Part shown: piece by piece, positions 54,079 through 63,827 of the stretch
Numbering within the stretch: position 1 is the stretch's first letter
Layout of the letters: every line of letters begins with the position of its first letter
Source of the DNA: Ochrobactrum sp. CGA5
GTDB lineage: Bacteria; Pseudomonadota; Alphaproteobacteria; Rhizobiales; Rhizobiaceae
Length of the DNA stretch: 64,000 nt
Reading direction: 5' to 3'
NCBI RefSeq assembly: GCF_006345815.1
Contig: NZ_VCIG01000042.1
Location: 124,001 to 188,000 of the forward strand
Program-made: the position numbers and the translations under genes
Notes under the pieces: generated by a model
Seen by the model: only the letters and a program-made list of their open reading frames with translations
Database searches by the model: none
What the model was told of the DNA's origin: nothing

Positions 54079-55512
54079 TCAGGCGTGAATTGCAGGCAAC
54101 CGATCAGACCATGGACACATGGCTTCCAACTGCCCTGCAAGTTCAAACAACAGATTTTCTGCCCCATAAGGAGCAATGAACTGGCTGCCAACAGGGAAGC
54201 CATCAGATGTCTCGTGCAGCGGAACGCTCATCGCAGGCAGTCCTGCGGCATTGACCGGATGGGTAAAAGTCGTGAGTTGCAGAAACTGCCGGACAAAATC
54301 TTCCCAGTCAGGTGAACGCACGTCGAGCATTCCAAGCGGAAATGATGCAACCGGCATCACGGGACTTAAAACCACATCGCATTGTTCAAACAAGCGACCG
54401 AAACTGCGAGCCGTACTGTTTGCGATCAGGCGCGCCCGAATAACATCTGTTGCGGACAAACCGTCACCATAAGCAGCCAACCCCAGATTGGACGGCTCGA
54501 AATAGAGATCATTGGCAGGCTTGCCAGTTGTCGCAGCAACATCGGAAACTTCAATTGCAGTGTAAACAGCTATCAGTTTTTGCACGGCATCTGCCAATTG
54601 CTCGCCGTCAAAATCTGGCTGCACGAGAACGACTGTATGGCCGAGCCGTTCACACAACGCGATTGTCGCTTCGAGTGCGGCAACCACCTGATCATCAAGA
54701 TGCTCACTAAAAACGGGCTCCTGCCAAACACCGATGCGCAGCTTACGCGGGATGGTTTTGGCACTGTTGACAAAAAGATCCGTTTTAGCTGGCGCGGCAT
54801 AAAGCGAACCCGGCTCAAGTGCATCTGTCAGATCGAGCATCATCGCGGAATCGCGAACCGAACGCGTCAGCACGTGATGGCTAACCATGCCACCCCAGTT
54901 CTCCGTCGAGACTGGACCGCAGGGTACACGCCCGCGCGATGGACGCAGCCCGAAAAGTCCGCCGCAGGATGCAGGAATCCGGATCGATCCCGCTCCATCA
55001 TTGCCATAAGCCATGGGAACCATACGCGCTGCAACCGCTGCTGCCGCACCACCGGATGAACCACCAATACTGCGCTTCACGTCCCAAGGATTGAGGGCCG
55101 GACCATGCAAAGAGGATTCCGTTGCAATATTGCAGGAAAACTCGGGCAGGTTGGTTTTTCCTACAACGACCAGACCAGCGGCCTTATAGCGTTTGACCAG
55201 CTCATGATCGCGTTGCGAGATATTACCTTCAGCCGCCCGACAACCAAAAGACATTGCGGCACCATCATAAGACGGACAATCATCCTTCAACAAAACCGGG
55301 ACACCACTAAGCGCCCCCTCCGGCAATGTTTTAAGCTGCTCTTCTGCCTGATTACGCATCTCAAGGATGACAGCATTGAGCTCAGGGTTACACCGATCAA
55401 TCGCTGCAAATGCTTCCTGAACAGCCTCGCGTGGCGAGAGAATTTTAGCTCGAATAGCCTCTCCCAGACCAATCGCGTCGGTCCGGGTATAATCAAAGGA
55501 TGTGGACGTCAT
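54079..55512 (-). CDS. Amidase-signature-family hydrolase
   Basis: This encodes 477 residues. The Ser-cisSer-Lys triad can be placed: K76 in PVLLKDDCP, Ser152 in SIGGSSGGAAAAVAA and nucleophile S176 in GAGSIRIPASCGGLFGLRPSRGRV. The family cleaves amides in catabolism, plant auxin precursors or tRNA amidotransfer. There is no gatB-like partner nearby, so a catabolic amidase is likely. It is in the second operon after the substrate-binding protein. Confidence 0.92.
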   Translation of the reverse strand: MTSTSFDYTRTDAIGLGEAIRAKILSPREAVQEAFAAIDRCNPELNAVILEMRNQAEEQLKTLPEGALSGVPVLLKDDCPSYDGAAMSFGCRAAEGNISQRDHELVKRYKAAGLVVVGKTNLPEFSCNIATESSLHGPALNPWDVKRSIGGSSGGAAAAVAARMVPMAYGNDGAGSIRIPASCGGLFGLRPSRGRVPCGPVSTENWGGMVSHHVLTRSVRDSAMMLDLTDALEPGSLYAAPAKTDLFVNSAKTIPRKLRIGVWQEPVFSEHLDDQVVAALEATIALCERLGHTVVLVQPDFDGEQLADAVQKLIAVYTAIEVSDVAATTGKPANDLYFEPSNLGLAAYGDGLSATDVIRARLIANSTARSFGRLFEQCDVVLSPVMPVASFPLGMLDVRSPDWEDFVRQFLQLTTFTHPVNAAGLPAMSVPLHETSDGFPVGSQFIAPYGAENLLFELAGQLEAMCPWSDRLPAIHA

Positions 55513-55550
55513 GGAAATATCCAGATGCTAAACTGTCGAAAAGGAGCGTT

Positions 55551-57113
55551 TTACTGTGCCTTGCTAATCATCCAGAAACGATCTGTATCGCCAGCCCACC
55601 CCTTGTAATCATTCACTTTTGGACCTGTCGCCGTAATGGATGGCAAATTTACCAAACCAAGGATCGGCACTTGCTCGGCCATCAGCTTGTTGAGTTCGTT
55701 GAAGAGCTTTTTGCGCTCCTCGACATCACTTGTCGCTGACACCTGCTTGAGAAGCTCTTCCGCCTTTGCATCATCCCATTGGCGCGCGGCATCGACTTTC
55801 TTGTCACCAATCATTGACTGGAACGACAGTAACGGATCGAGACGGGCAGAGTAGGCAAAGACCGCTAGTTCATATGCACCACGGCGATACTGGTCGAGCT
55901 GGGTTGCCCAATCGCGCACTTCAAGCTGCGCATTGATGCCTGATGCTGCAAGGAAAGCCTGAATGATAGTCGCAACCTGTACGCGGTTCTGGCGGTTGGC
56001 AACCAGAAGACTGATCGGCTCGCCCTTGTATCCTGTCTTACTCAGCAGCTCTTGCGCCTTGGCTGGATCATAAGCGGGCCAGGCGGCCGCCTGATTGTCT
56101 GAATAAACCGTGTTTGGTGCAATGACCGACGGGTTCGGCGTATACATACCCTCGCCAATTGCCACAGCCAACTGATTGAGATCGATAGCATGAGCAATCG
56201 CCTGTCGCATCTGCGGATCTTTCAGCTTGTCCGAAGCCGACTGAATTTGCAGCACCATCCATGCAGGCGTCTGCTGCACATTGACCTTCATGCCCTTCGC
56301 TTCCAGATCCTTGACCCCGGTCGGTTCAACTTCATCGATGAAATCGATCTCGCCCGATAAAAGACCATTGGTGCGCGTGCTTGAATCAGGAACCGTCATA
56401 AACTGGATCGTTTTCACATGACCCTTTTTGTTACCGGCCAAACCATCAACAATTCCTGATAGCGCCACGTAATCGTCAAAACGAGTGAGGTCCAGAAAGC
56501 GACCGCGTTCCCACTTGGAAAAAGCATAGGGACCAGTGCCAATCGGCTTTACGAACTTACCATCAGCGTCAACAGATTCAGGGCTTAATATCCATGGTGT
56601 GCATTGAATAGTCGCCATGGTGATAACGAAATTTGGCGCTGGCGCTGCAAAACTGAAACGTACGGTGCTGTCGTCAACAGCCTCGACCGACGTCAATTCT
56701 GAGTCCACTTTACCATTATAACGATTAACGCACTGGAAGCCGGTTTCCGGCTTGAGATACCGTTCGAAGTTCCACACAACATCTTTGGCGCTCAGCTCTT
56801 TACCGTTCTGGAATTTGACGCCTTGGCGGAGCTTAAAATCATAAACGGTAGAATCAGCGTTTGAAGTCCAGCTTTCCGCCAACATTGGCTTAATCGCCAG
56901 ATCGTCGCCATAAGCGACCAGACCTTCAGCGATGTGTGCTACAACCATATCGGCATTGGCATCACGATTGACGCCGGGATTGATGCTGGCAACATCGGAG
57001 TGAATTGCGACACGCAAGGTTTCATCATCCGCAGCCTGTGCCTGGAAGCATGTGGTGCTGAAACCAAGAAGCGCGATGCCAAATGCAGAGCGTAGTGAAA
57101 TTGGTTTGAACAT
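55551..57113 (-). CDS. Peptide-type ABC substrate-binding protein 2 (SBP_bac_5)
   Basis: This encodes 520 residues. The signal peptide ends at about residue 27 (TCFQAQA|ADDE). Family marks are RVAIHSDVASINPGVNRDANADMVVAHIAEGLVAY, YDFKLRQGVKFQNGKELSAKDVVWNFERYL and IGTGPYAFSKWERG. It is the periplasmic receptor of the second importer. It differs from the receptor at 48895 throughout, so the two importers likely take different ligands. Confidence 0.92.
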   Translation of the reverse strand: MFKPISLRSAFGIALLGFSTTCFQAQAADDETLRVAIHSDVASINPGVNRDANADMVVAHIAEGLVAYGDDLAIKPMLAESWTSNADSTVYDFKLRQGVKFQNGKELSAKDVVWNFERYLKPETGFQCVNRYNGKVDSELTSVEAVDDSTVRFSFAAPAPNFVITMATIQCTPWILSPESVDADGKFVKPIGTGPYAFSKWERGRFLDLTRFDDYVALSGIVDGLAGNKKGHVKTIQFMTVPDSSTRTNGLLSGEIDFIDEVEPTGVKDLEAKGMKVNVQQTPAWMVLQIQSASDKLKDPQMRQAIAHAIDLNQLAVAIGEGMYTPNPSVIAPNTVYSDNQAAAWPAYDPAKAQELLSKTGYKGEPISLLVANRQNRVQVATIIQAFLAASGINAQLEVRDWATQLDQYRRGAYELAVFAYSARLDPLLSFQSMIGDKKVDAARQWDDAKAEELLKQVSATSDVEERKKLFNELNKLMAEQVPILGLVNLPSITATGPKVNDYKGWAGDTDRFWMISKAQ

Positions 57114-57149
57114 TCTACTTTCCCCTTTATTTTTGACTTTGCGGTATGG

Positions 57150-58016
57150 TCAGCCGTGTGATCTGAGAACATCGGCAAAAAACGCTTCCACCGGCTCAAG
57201 CACTTTGAAGGGCTCGTGCGCCACGCCGCAAACCCGATCTCTGCGAACTGGTATGCCATGCTTCTCGAACGATCTTGCGAGGGTCTCAATGCGCTCGATT
57301 CGGCAATTTCCCTGCAAATCGGCACCATGCATCCAGAAGGCACTGTCACGCGGAATAGCAATTTCCCAGGTAGCGGTGTCTTCTTCGCCAATAACCGTTT
57401 GAACCGTCACCGCTTTCATCGCTTCAATATCAATGCGACAGCCAAAGCGGGCTTCAACGTCGCGTACACCGACCCACCAGTCATAATCGCTATTGAGCAA
57501 AGTCACGACACCGGGCGCGCCAATAGAAACGGCTTTGAGCCGTTGCGGGTGCAGCATGAAAAAGCGCTGGCAGAACTGCCCACCACCCGAAAAGCCATAC
57601 ATGATCACGCGATTGCTCTTGAGACGATATTTGGCCGCCACTTCATCGATCATCGACAACAGAACATGATCAAAACGAATACCGTGGAACGCGATCCGTT
57701 TGTAATTGGCGAGATCGCCCTGCACGACAATGCCTGCGGGAAACAACGGTGCCAGCACAATGCAACGGTTCTTTTGCGCAAAATTTGCAAAATGATCGCG
57801 ATATTGTGCAGCGGTGCGTCCAGTGCCGTGAATGATAACGATCAGCTCATGTGTTTCTGTGCCATCTTCGTCGTAATCTTCAGGCACGTAAAGGCAGTAG
57901 CTGAACCGCTGGTCGAACTGGCTCGCGAAAAAAGTGGTTGCTCCGAAGTCATAGAAGCTGAGTTTTTTGCCATGACCCTGACGTTTGGTTGCTGGCTTTT
58001 CTTCAATGATGGACAT
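57150..58016 (-). CDS. Alpha/beta hydrolase, esterase/depolymerase-like
   Basis: This encodes 288 residues. The oxyanion segment IVIIHGTGRTAAQYRDHF and nucleophile elbow MYGFSGGGQFCQRFF (Gly-Phe-Ser-Gly-Gly) are seen. A late His is present in CGVAHEPFKVLEPVEAF, and VIGEEDTATWE may give the acidic residue. The layout resembles polyhydroxybutyrate-depolymerase/feruloyl-esterase-type hydrolases. No signal peptide is seen. The start at 58016 overlaps the ATPase gene by 14 bases. Confidence 0.82.
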   Translation of the reverse strand: MSIIEEKPATKRQGHGKKLSFYDFGATTFFASQFDQRFSYCLYVPEDYDEDGTETHELIVIIHGTGRTAAQYRDHFANFAQKNRCIVLAPLFPAGIVVQGDLANYKRIAFHGIRFDHVLLSMIDEVAAKYRLKSNRVIMYGFSGGGQFCQRFFMLHPQRLKAVSIGAPGVVTLLNSDYDWWVGVRDVEARFGCRIDIEAMKAVTVQTVIGEEDTATWEIAIPRDSAFWMHGADLQGNCRIERIETLARSFEKHGIPVRRDRVCGVAHEPFKVLEPVEAFFADVLRSHG

Positions 58017-59679
58017 GACCGCCCTCCTCGCCAGATTTTGTATTTGCACCGTCACCACGCCATTTCAGTTTGACGCCGCCCTCGCCCGTTAATTCGAGCA
58101 TCGGAATGGCCGACAGAAGGCGGCGGGTATAGTCATTTTGCGGCGCATCGAAGATTTCATCGCGCGTTCCCTGCTCGATGATGCGTCCCTCATTCATGAC
58201 GACCACACGATCAGCAATTTGCTCCACCACGCCCAGATCATGGGTGATGAACAGACAGCCAAAGCCATAGCTCTGCTGAAGTTTGGCAAAGAGATCGAGA
58301 ACCTGTGCCCGCACCGTGACATCGAGCGCCGAGACGGCTTCATCGGCAATCACAAAGGCCGGACGGCGCACAAGAGCACGCGCAATCGCCACGCGCTGGC
58401 GCTGACCGCCCGACATTTCATGCGCATAACGATTGGCGTAATCGCCACCCAGACCGACATCATCGAGCGTCTCACGGACCCGCTCGGACTTTTGGCTCGA
58501 AGACAGTTCTTTTGAGAACCGCAGTGCCTCACTGACCAGCGCACCCACTTTCATACGCGGATCAAGCGATGAATAAGGGTCCTGAAACACCATTTGCGTG
58601 TGAAAACGGTAGTCTTGATAATGGGCTGAACGCTTTGTAACCGGCTGCCCTTTGAAGAGTAACTTGCCTTCACTCGGTTGGATCAAGCCGGCCATAACGC
58701 GCGCGGCAGTGGTCTTGCCCGAACCTGAACCACCAACAACAGCAACAACCTCATTCGGCAAAACATCAATCGTCACGCCATGCAGAGCACGCTTGCCGCC
58801 AGCTTTTTTAAACCAGCCGCCGCGCCCTTCAAAATCGACAACCAGATCGCGAACGCTGATCAACGGTTCTGCCTGTGGCACCACACGCGCAGGGCCACGA
58901 ACCGGCAATGTTGAAAGCAGCTTGCGGGTATAATCATGTCGCGGTTTGGCGAGAACATCAGCGGTATCACCTGTCTCAACCACCTCCCCATGTCGCATGA
59001 CGACAACCCGATTGGAATATCTCGCGATCATTGGAAGGTCGTGGCTGATGAGCAAAACTGTCGTGCCACGTTCACGCGTGAGATCAACCAGAAGCTCCAT
59101 GACTTCCCGCTGGATAACCGCATCAAGTGCGGTCGTAGGCTCGTCCGCAATCAGCAAATCAGGCTGCATGAGCATGGCGCAAGCGATCATGATACGCTGG
59201 CGCATTCCTCCTGAAAACTCATGTGGAAACGCCTGTATCGCCCGATCGGGATCGGTAATACCAACACGCAGCAACATGGCTCTGATCCATTCGGCATGTT
59301 GCGCTTTTTCCGCCGGGAAATGGAGCTCCAGCCCTTCGTCGAGCTGACGCCCGATAGTCAACGACGGAGTGAGCGACGTCATAGGCTCCTGAAAGATCAT
59401 TGCGATGCCATCGCCACGAAGGCCGCGCAATGCAACTGGCGACATGGTGGAAACGTTCTGGCCTTTGAAACGGATTGCACCATGACTTGTTTTAATGGAT
59501 GCCGGAACCAGCCCCATGATTGCGCGTGCAAGCATCGTCTTGCCAGAACCGGATTCACCAACAATGCCGAGAATTTCACCGGGGCTTATAGAGAAGGAGG
59601 CACGCTTGACTATTTCCAGCGTACTGTCACCAACTCGCAAGCTGACATCATCGATTTCAAGCAGGGGTGCGGAAGTCAT
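58003..59679 (-). CDS. Dipeptide-type ABC transporter ATPase, DppD-DppF fusion 2
   Basis: This encodes 558 residues with two ATPase domains. The first has GESGSGKTMLA, FSGGMRQRIMIACAM and ADEPTTALDAV; the second has GGSGSGKTTAA, MSGGQRQRVAIARAL and ADEAVSALDV. The second Walker A begins GGSG instead of GESG, which is within family variation. Its start overlaps the DppC stop by 4 bases. Confidence 0.93.
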   Translation of the reverse strand: MTSAPLLEIDDVSLRVGDSTLEIVKRASFSISPGEILGIVGESGSGKTMLARAIMGLVPASIKTSHGAIRFKGQNVSTMSPVALRGLRGDGIAMIFQEPMTSLTPSLTIGRQLDEGLELHFPAEKAQHAEWIRAMLLRVGITDPDRAIQAFPHEFSGGMRQRIMIACAMLMQPDLLIADEPTTALDAVIQREVMELLVDLTRERGTTVLLISHDLPMIARYSNRVVVMRHGEVVETGDTADVLAKPRHDYTRKLLSTLPVRGPARVVPQAEPLISVRDLVVDFEGRGGWFKKAGGKRALHGVTIDVLPNEVVAVVGGSGSGKTTAARVMAGLIQPSEGKLLFKGQPVTKRSAHYQDYRFHTQMVFQDPYSSLDPRMKVGALVSEALRFSKELSSSQKSERVRETLDDVGLGGDYANRYAHEMSGGQRQRVAIARALVRRPAFVIADEAVSALDVTVRAQVLDLFAKLQQSYGFGCLFITHDLGVVEQIADRVVVMNEGRIIEQGTRDEIFDAPQNDYTRRLLSAIPMLELTGEGGVKLKWRGDGANTKSGEEGGHVHH

Positions 59680-60494
59680 GAGCGCTTCCTCATGCGTGGG
59701 TCGAGGCGATCGCGTAACGCATCACCAAGAAGATTAATGCCAAGCAGTGACAGTGAGATTGCAAGGCCCGGAAAGATACCGAGCCAAATAGCCTGGTCTA
59801 TGAAGTTGCGGCTTCCGGCCAGCATATTTCCCCATGTTGGCGCTGGTGGCGGCACGCCCAAACCCAGAAAGCTGAGCGAGCTTTCTGCAAGGATTGCCCA
59901 ACCGCACATCGACGTTGCCATCACCAGAACAGGGGCCAGGCAATTGGGCAGAATATGCCGTACCATCGTATAGATTTCCGAGTTTCCCATAACGCGGGAA
60001 GCCTCAACGAACTCCCGTTCCCGCAAGCTCAAGACTGTGCCACGCACCACGCGGATGACCGACGACATATAAGCCAGAGCGAGCGCGAGAATGATGCCGT
60101 TCTTGTTCGCACCAAAAACAGCCAACAGTCCAAGAGCCATCAATATGCCGGGAAATGCAAGAAGCGCATCATTGACCATCATCAGCAACCGGTCGAACCA
60201 GCCACGCAGAAAGCCACTGATCGCTCCTATTAGTATTCCGCCCAATGTAGCGATCAAGACAGTTAACACGCTGATGGAAACACTGGCCGATGCGCCTTTC
60301 ATAAGGCGGCTTAGCTGGTCGCGTCCGAATTCATCCGTGCCCAGCCAATGTGCAGCACTTGGCGATGCAAGACGCGCAGTAAAGTCGAGCGTCAAGGGAT
60401 TATAAGGCGTCCAGAACGAACCGACGATAGCTACCGTGAGGAGCGTTGCGCTCAGGGTTCCGCCGATCAGCGCATTGAGAGAGATGTTTTTCAT
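59676..60494 (-). CDS. Dipeptide-type ABC permease, DppC-like 2
   Basis: This encodes 272 residues. DppC marks are FWTPYNPLTLDFTARLASPSAAHWLGTDEFGRDQLSRLMKGASASVSI and the EAA loop REFVEASRVMGNSEIYTMVRHILPN. It has six membrane helices. The ATG at 60494 overlaps the DppB stop by 4 bases, so all three importer genes are coupled. Confidence 0.93.
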   Translation of the reverse strand: MKNISLNALIGGTLSATLLTVAIVGSFWTPYNPLTLDFTARLASPSAAHWLGTDEFGRDQLSRLMKGASASVSISVLTVLIATLGGILIGAISGFLRGWFDRLLMMVNDALLAFPGILMALGLLAVFGANKNGIILALALAYMSSVIRVVRGTVLSLREREFVEASRVMGNSEIYTMVRHILPNCLAPVLVMATSMCGWAILAESSLSFLGLGVPPPAPTWGNMLAGSRNFIDQAIWLGIFPGLAISLSLLGINLLGDALRDRLDPRMRKRS

Positions 60495-61435
60495 TTCGCC
60501 GTCACCTTCGGGTCGAAGAACGGATAAAGAAGGTCCACGATCAGATTGACCAACACATAGACACAGGCCGTGAACAGCAAGCAACCCTGAATAACCGGGT
60601 AGTCGCGGGCAAAAATCGCATCAACAAGAAGCCGACCGAGACCCGGAATAGTGAAAACCGTTTCCACAACAGCAATGCCACCAAGCAGATTACCAAGGAT
60701 CAGGCCCAACAATGTCCATGTCGGACCAAATGCGTTGCGAAAAGCGTGGCGCCACATCACGGTTGCTTCCGACAGTCCCTTGGCCCGTGCATGAGTAATA
60801 TAATCAAGGTTAAGCACTTCGAGCGTCGATGCGCGCGCCATACGCAGGATCACACCAATTTCGTGCAGAAACAGCGTCATCACCGGCAAAACCAGATAGA
60901 GAAATGCCTTCCATGGGTTCTCACTGAAGCTGACATAGCCAACAATCGGCAACCACCCGAGCTTCAGACCAAATGCCAGCAGCAACAACAGGCCCATCCA
61001 GAACGCTGGAATCGAAAGCAGCAAAGTGGCGCAGGTCACGAGCGTCAGATCGGTCAGGCTGTTCTGCTTCCAGGCCGCGATCATTCCAAGCGGAACCGCC
61101 ACAAGCGTCGAAAGCGCCACTGCGGACAGGACTATACGTCCACTCACCGAAAACCGCTCCAGAACCAGTGAAAGCACCGGTTGCTGGTTGGCTATGGAAA
61201 CACCGAGATCGCCATGTAAAACATTGCCGCCCCAGATCAGGAACTGGGTAAGGATGCTGTGATTGAGGCCAAGCTGTTCGCGCAGCGCAGCCAGCGTCGC
61301 AGCATCTGCAGAATCGCCCAGCATCAGAGCCGCAGGATCGCCCGGTATCAACCGAACAATCACAAACACAGCCACTGCCACAATCAGCAATGTCGGAATG
61401 GCCATTCCTATTCTGGAGAGCGCAAAGCGCAACAT
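60491..61435 (-). CDS. Dipeptide-type ABC permease, DppB-like 2
   Basis: This encodes 314 residues. The opening IGMAIPTLLIVAVAVFVIVRLIPGDPAALMLGDSADAATLAAL and EAA loop LDYITHARAKGLSEATVMWRHAFRNAFGP are typical. The ATG at 61435 gives the family length; it lies 4 bases after the C45 hydrolase stop. Confidence 0.93.
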   Translation of the reverse strand: MLRFALSRIGMAIPTLLIVAVAVFVIVRLIPGDPAALMLGDSADAATLAALREQLGLNHSILTQFLIWGGNVLHGDLGVSIANQQPVLSLVLERFSVSGRIVLSAVALSTLVAVPLGMIAAWKQNSLTDLTLVTCATLLLSIPAFWMGLLLLLAFGLKLGWLPIVGYVSFSENPWKAFLYLVLPVMTLFLHEIGVILRMARASTLEVLNLDYITHARAKGLSEATVMWRHAFRNAFGPTWTLLGLILGNLLGGIAVVETVFTIPGLGRLLVDAIFARDYPVIQGCLLFTACVYVLVNLIVDLLYPFFDPKVTAK

Positions 61436-61439
61436 GTCT

Positions 61440-62606
61440 TTAGCCTTCGATAAAGAGGGATTTCGCACGCGGTGCGGCATCAGACGGTAGCGGCGTGTAG
61501 TCTTGCAGACAGTAGGTTGCAAACTGGCGGTTCAAGGCGGGCAGCGGCGCGATTTCCATCATGCCCAGCGCTGCTTCCATCACCACCATGGCAACTGTAG
61601 CCGTTATATTGTCGTGATTGCCGGGACGCGGCGGACGACACACGGCATAAGGCGTAAGAAAGTCATCAAACAACGCTTCTTTAAGCTCCTTGCGACCAAT
61701 TTTTCCGTCATGGCCTTCAAGGCACTGACGCACGCGCCAGTCGCGATAGAAGCTTTCCGGTACAAATGGGATACCGATATCACGCAGCTTGGTAAGCGCG
61801 ACCGGACTTACCCAATGATTGGCATGAACGATAAGATCATTCTCCGGCAGGATCGGAAAGGATTCATCCGGTGCACATTCAAAATCAATGCCGAAACCAG
61901 CACTGGTCGCAATCATGATATTGTTGGAGCAGGACTTCGGCGTCGATGCTACAGCCTTGATGGCCTTCGCAAAATGCTCTTGCTCCAACACTTTGCGACG
62001 CACAAGACCAAGCGGCACGCCAAGCGTTTTATAGTCACGTTCACATTCAAGATAATTGGCGGTGATCGAGATACCAGCTTCATTGAAGCCACTGCGCGCC
62101 AAACCGCCTGCCTCGACAAAAGTAACGAAATCCGGACCATTATTATTGCGTACACGCAGAACGATACCGGTCTCAACACATTCTGAACGCCAGTCCCAGT
62201 TCTGACCATGAACCAGATTACCCGAAGCACTCTTTGCAGGCATGATGAGAGCGCCGGTACAGCCGTCATCCTGCTCTTCCGGATCAGGCGAACCCGTTTC
62301 TGCACGCGCCATTGCGACGACTTCAGTACGCGCGTTGATCATGACGATCTGCTCAAACGCGACATCTGCCCCCTTGGCAATTCCGCGCATTTCCTCAACA
62401 TAGGAAGCGTCAAATTCTTCGATACGGCCAGCAAACTCCTCAATCAGTTTCTGCTTACGCTCAGCCGAAAGGCCGAATGCGTCCAGCGTGCCGGAATATA
62501 GGCCAGCACTACGCCGAATACGCTCCGCAGCCAAAACCCCATATTGACGCCCACGCTCTTCCGGTGCACCCGAAACTGTAATGAATGGAAATGGGGTAAC
62601 TGACAT
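61440..62606 (-). CDS. C45-family acyltransferase/hydrolase (penicillin acyltransferase-like)
   Basis: This encodes 388 residues. It matches the acyl-CoA:6-APA acyltransferase (C45) N-terminal nucleophile family: VSGAPEERGRQYGVLAAERIR at the start, then the self-cleavage site Gly115-Cys116 in EQDDGCTGALI, GQNWDW, and AGGLARSGFNEAGISITANYL. Cys116 would be the beta-chain nucleophile. Bacterial members usually hydrolyse N-acyl substrates rather than make penicillin. It is first in the second operon and divergent from the GntR-type regulator. Confidence 0.9.
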   Translation of the reverse strand: MSVTPFPFITVSGAPEERGRQYGVLAAERIRRSAGLYSGTLDAFGLSAERKQKLIEEFAGRIEEFDASYVEEMRGIAKGADVAFEQIVMINARTEVVAMARAETGSPDPEEQDDGCTGALIMPAKSASGNLVHGQNWDWRSECVETGIVLRVRNNNGPDFVTFVEAGGLARSGFNEAGISITANYLECERDYKTLGVPLGLVRRKVLEQEHFAKAIKAVASTPKSCSNNIMIATSAGFGIDFECAPDESFPILPENDLIVHANHWVSPVALTKLRDIGIPFVPESFYRDWRVRQCLEGHDGKIGRKELKEALFDDFLTPYAVCRPPRPGNHDNITATVAMVVMEAALGMMEIAPLPALNRQFATYCLQDYTPLPSDAAPRAKSLFIEG

Positions 62607-62847
62607 ACTTGATCCACATTCGCTTTTTTGTATTTTGCATCTCTTTAATACAATTCACACTCAATCATTGCGGAGTCAACAGTTTTTTATTAGAATATTG
62701 AACAATTTGGTTTATACCCTCCTACAAGAACTCGGCCTGTCATTCCAATGGGATAGGCCATACGAGAAAGAAATGGCCTATTGCGAAATATCCCGTATTC
62801 TTTGAGCATGGTTTCATGGGAGAACGCACAATCAGGAGACGCTGCGC

Positions 62848-63759
62848 GTGAATGTGAACGTTAAAAGATCAACGGAAAGCGAATCCGGTCTGAGCAGTCT
62901 GCAGGCGGAAGTCGCACATAAAATGGTCTTGCTCATATCCGCTGCACGCTGGAATGTCGGCGACAGACTGTCAGATGCGGCCATCGCCAAAGAGCTTCGC
63001 GTTTCGCGTTCGCCCGTGCGTCAGGTGCTCAACCTTCTGGTGCAGCACGGTATTGTCAGTCAGACGCCAAATCGCGGATATCAACTGCATCGCCTTCCGC
63101 AACCGGATGAGCTGAACGACAAGCTTCTTCCCCCTTCAGAAGCTGAAGAGCTTTATCGGCGCCTGATGAGTTCGCGTGCCTCTGGAATTGTCGGCGATGA
63201 AGTGTCCGAAGCCGAGCTTGCTGACCAACTGGGTGCAACACGTGGCGCAGTACGCCGGGTGTTGATGCGCTTTGCAACGGAGGGTCTGGCAGAACGCCTC
63301 CCCGGCCATGGATGGCGATTTGCTGAGTCACTCGACAATGAACGTGCCGTCAATGAAAGCTACGCTTTCCGTCTGGTGATCGAATGTGGAGCACTGGCCC
63401 AATCGGACTATACGCCTGACCCAAGCCAGCTTGCCGCACTCCAACGCGAGCAAAATGAGATACTGGCCTTGCCGCTCCAAAGTCTCACACGCGATCTCTG
63501 GTTCAACGCCAATGCGAACTTCCATGAAACCATCGTTTCATGGGCAAATAATCGGTTTTTCACGCAATCTGTTCGCTGGCAAAACCATTTGCGTCGCATG
63601 ACGGAATATTCCGACTTCGACCGGTTGGGCGAACTGCGCATTCGTAAGGCTTGCAGCGATCACTTAGGCATTCTCGAAGCAATCGCGAACAAGGATTTCG
63701 AATTTGCTGCGGCCTTGCTAAAACGCCATATAAGCCGCTCGGGTGCCGAAGACGTTTAA
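62848..63759 (+). CDS. GntR-type regulator with two winged helices
   Basis: This encodes 303 residues. A GntR-like winged helix (LLISAARWNVGDRLSDAAIAKELRVSRSPVRQVLNLLVQHGIV, about 30-75) is followed by a second, similar winged helix (VSEAELADQLGATRGAVRRVLMRFATEGLAERLPGHGWRF, about 115-155). A helical effector domain of the FCD type follows (YAFRLVIECGAL, DHLGILEAIANKDFEFAAALLKRHI). The GTG start at 62848 has AGGAG 10 bases upstream. It is divergent from the C45 gene, so it probably controls the second operon. Confidence 0.85.
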   Translation: MNVNVKRSTESESGLSSLQAEVAHKMVLLISAARWNVGDRLSDAAIAKELRVSRSPVRQVLNLLVQHGIVSQTPNRGYQLHRLPQPDELNDKLLPPSEAEELYRRLMSSRASGIVGDEVSEAELADQLGATRGAVRRVLMRFATEGLAERLPGHGWRFAESLDNERAVNESYAFRLVIECGALAQSDYTPDPSQLAALQREQNEILALPLQSLTRDLWFNANANFHETIVSWANNRFFTQSVRWQNHLRRMTEYSDFDRLGELRIRKACSDHLGILEAIANKDFEFAAALLKRHISRSGAEDV

Positions 63760-63762
63760 TAC

Positions 63763-63793
63763 GGTAATCCCCCGTTAAAGAGGGGGGATTACC
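63763..63793. terminator. Inverted repeat after the GntR-type gene
   Basis: Perfect 11-bp arms (GGTAATCCCCC and GGGGGATTACC) surround a 9-base loop, starting 4 bases after the stop codon. It could end transcription from both sides. The T-tract is poor. Confidence 0.55.
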
Positions 63794-63827
63794 TACCAAC
63801 TCGGCGCTATTCAGGGAACACCGCAGT

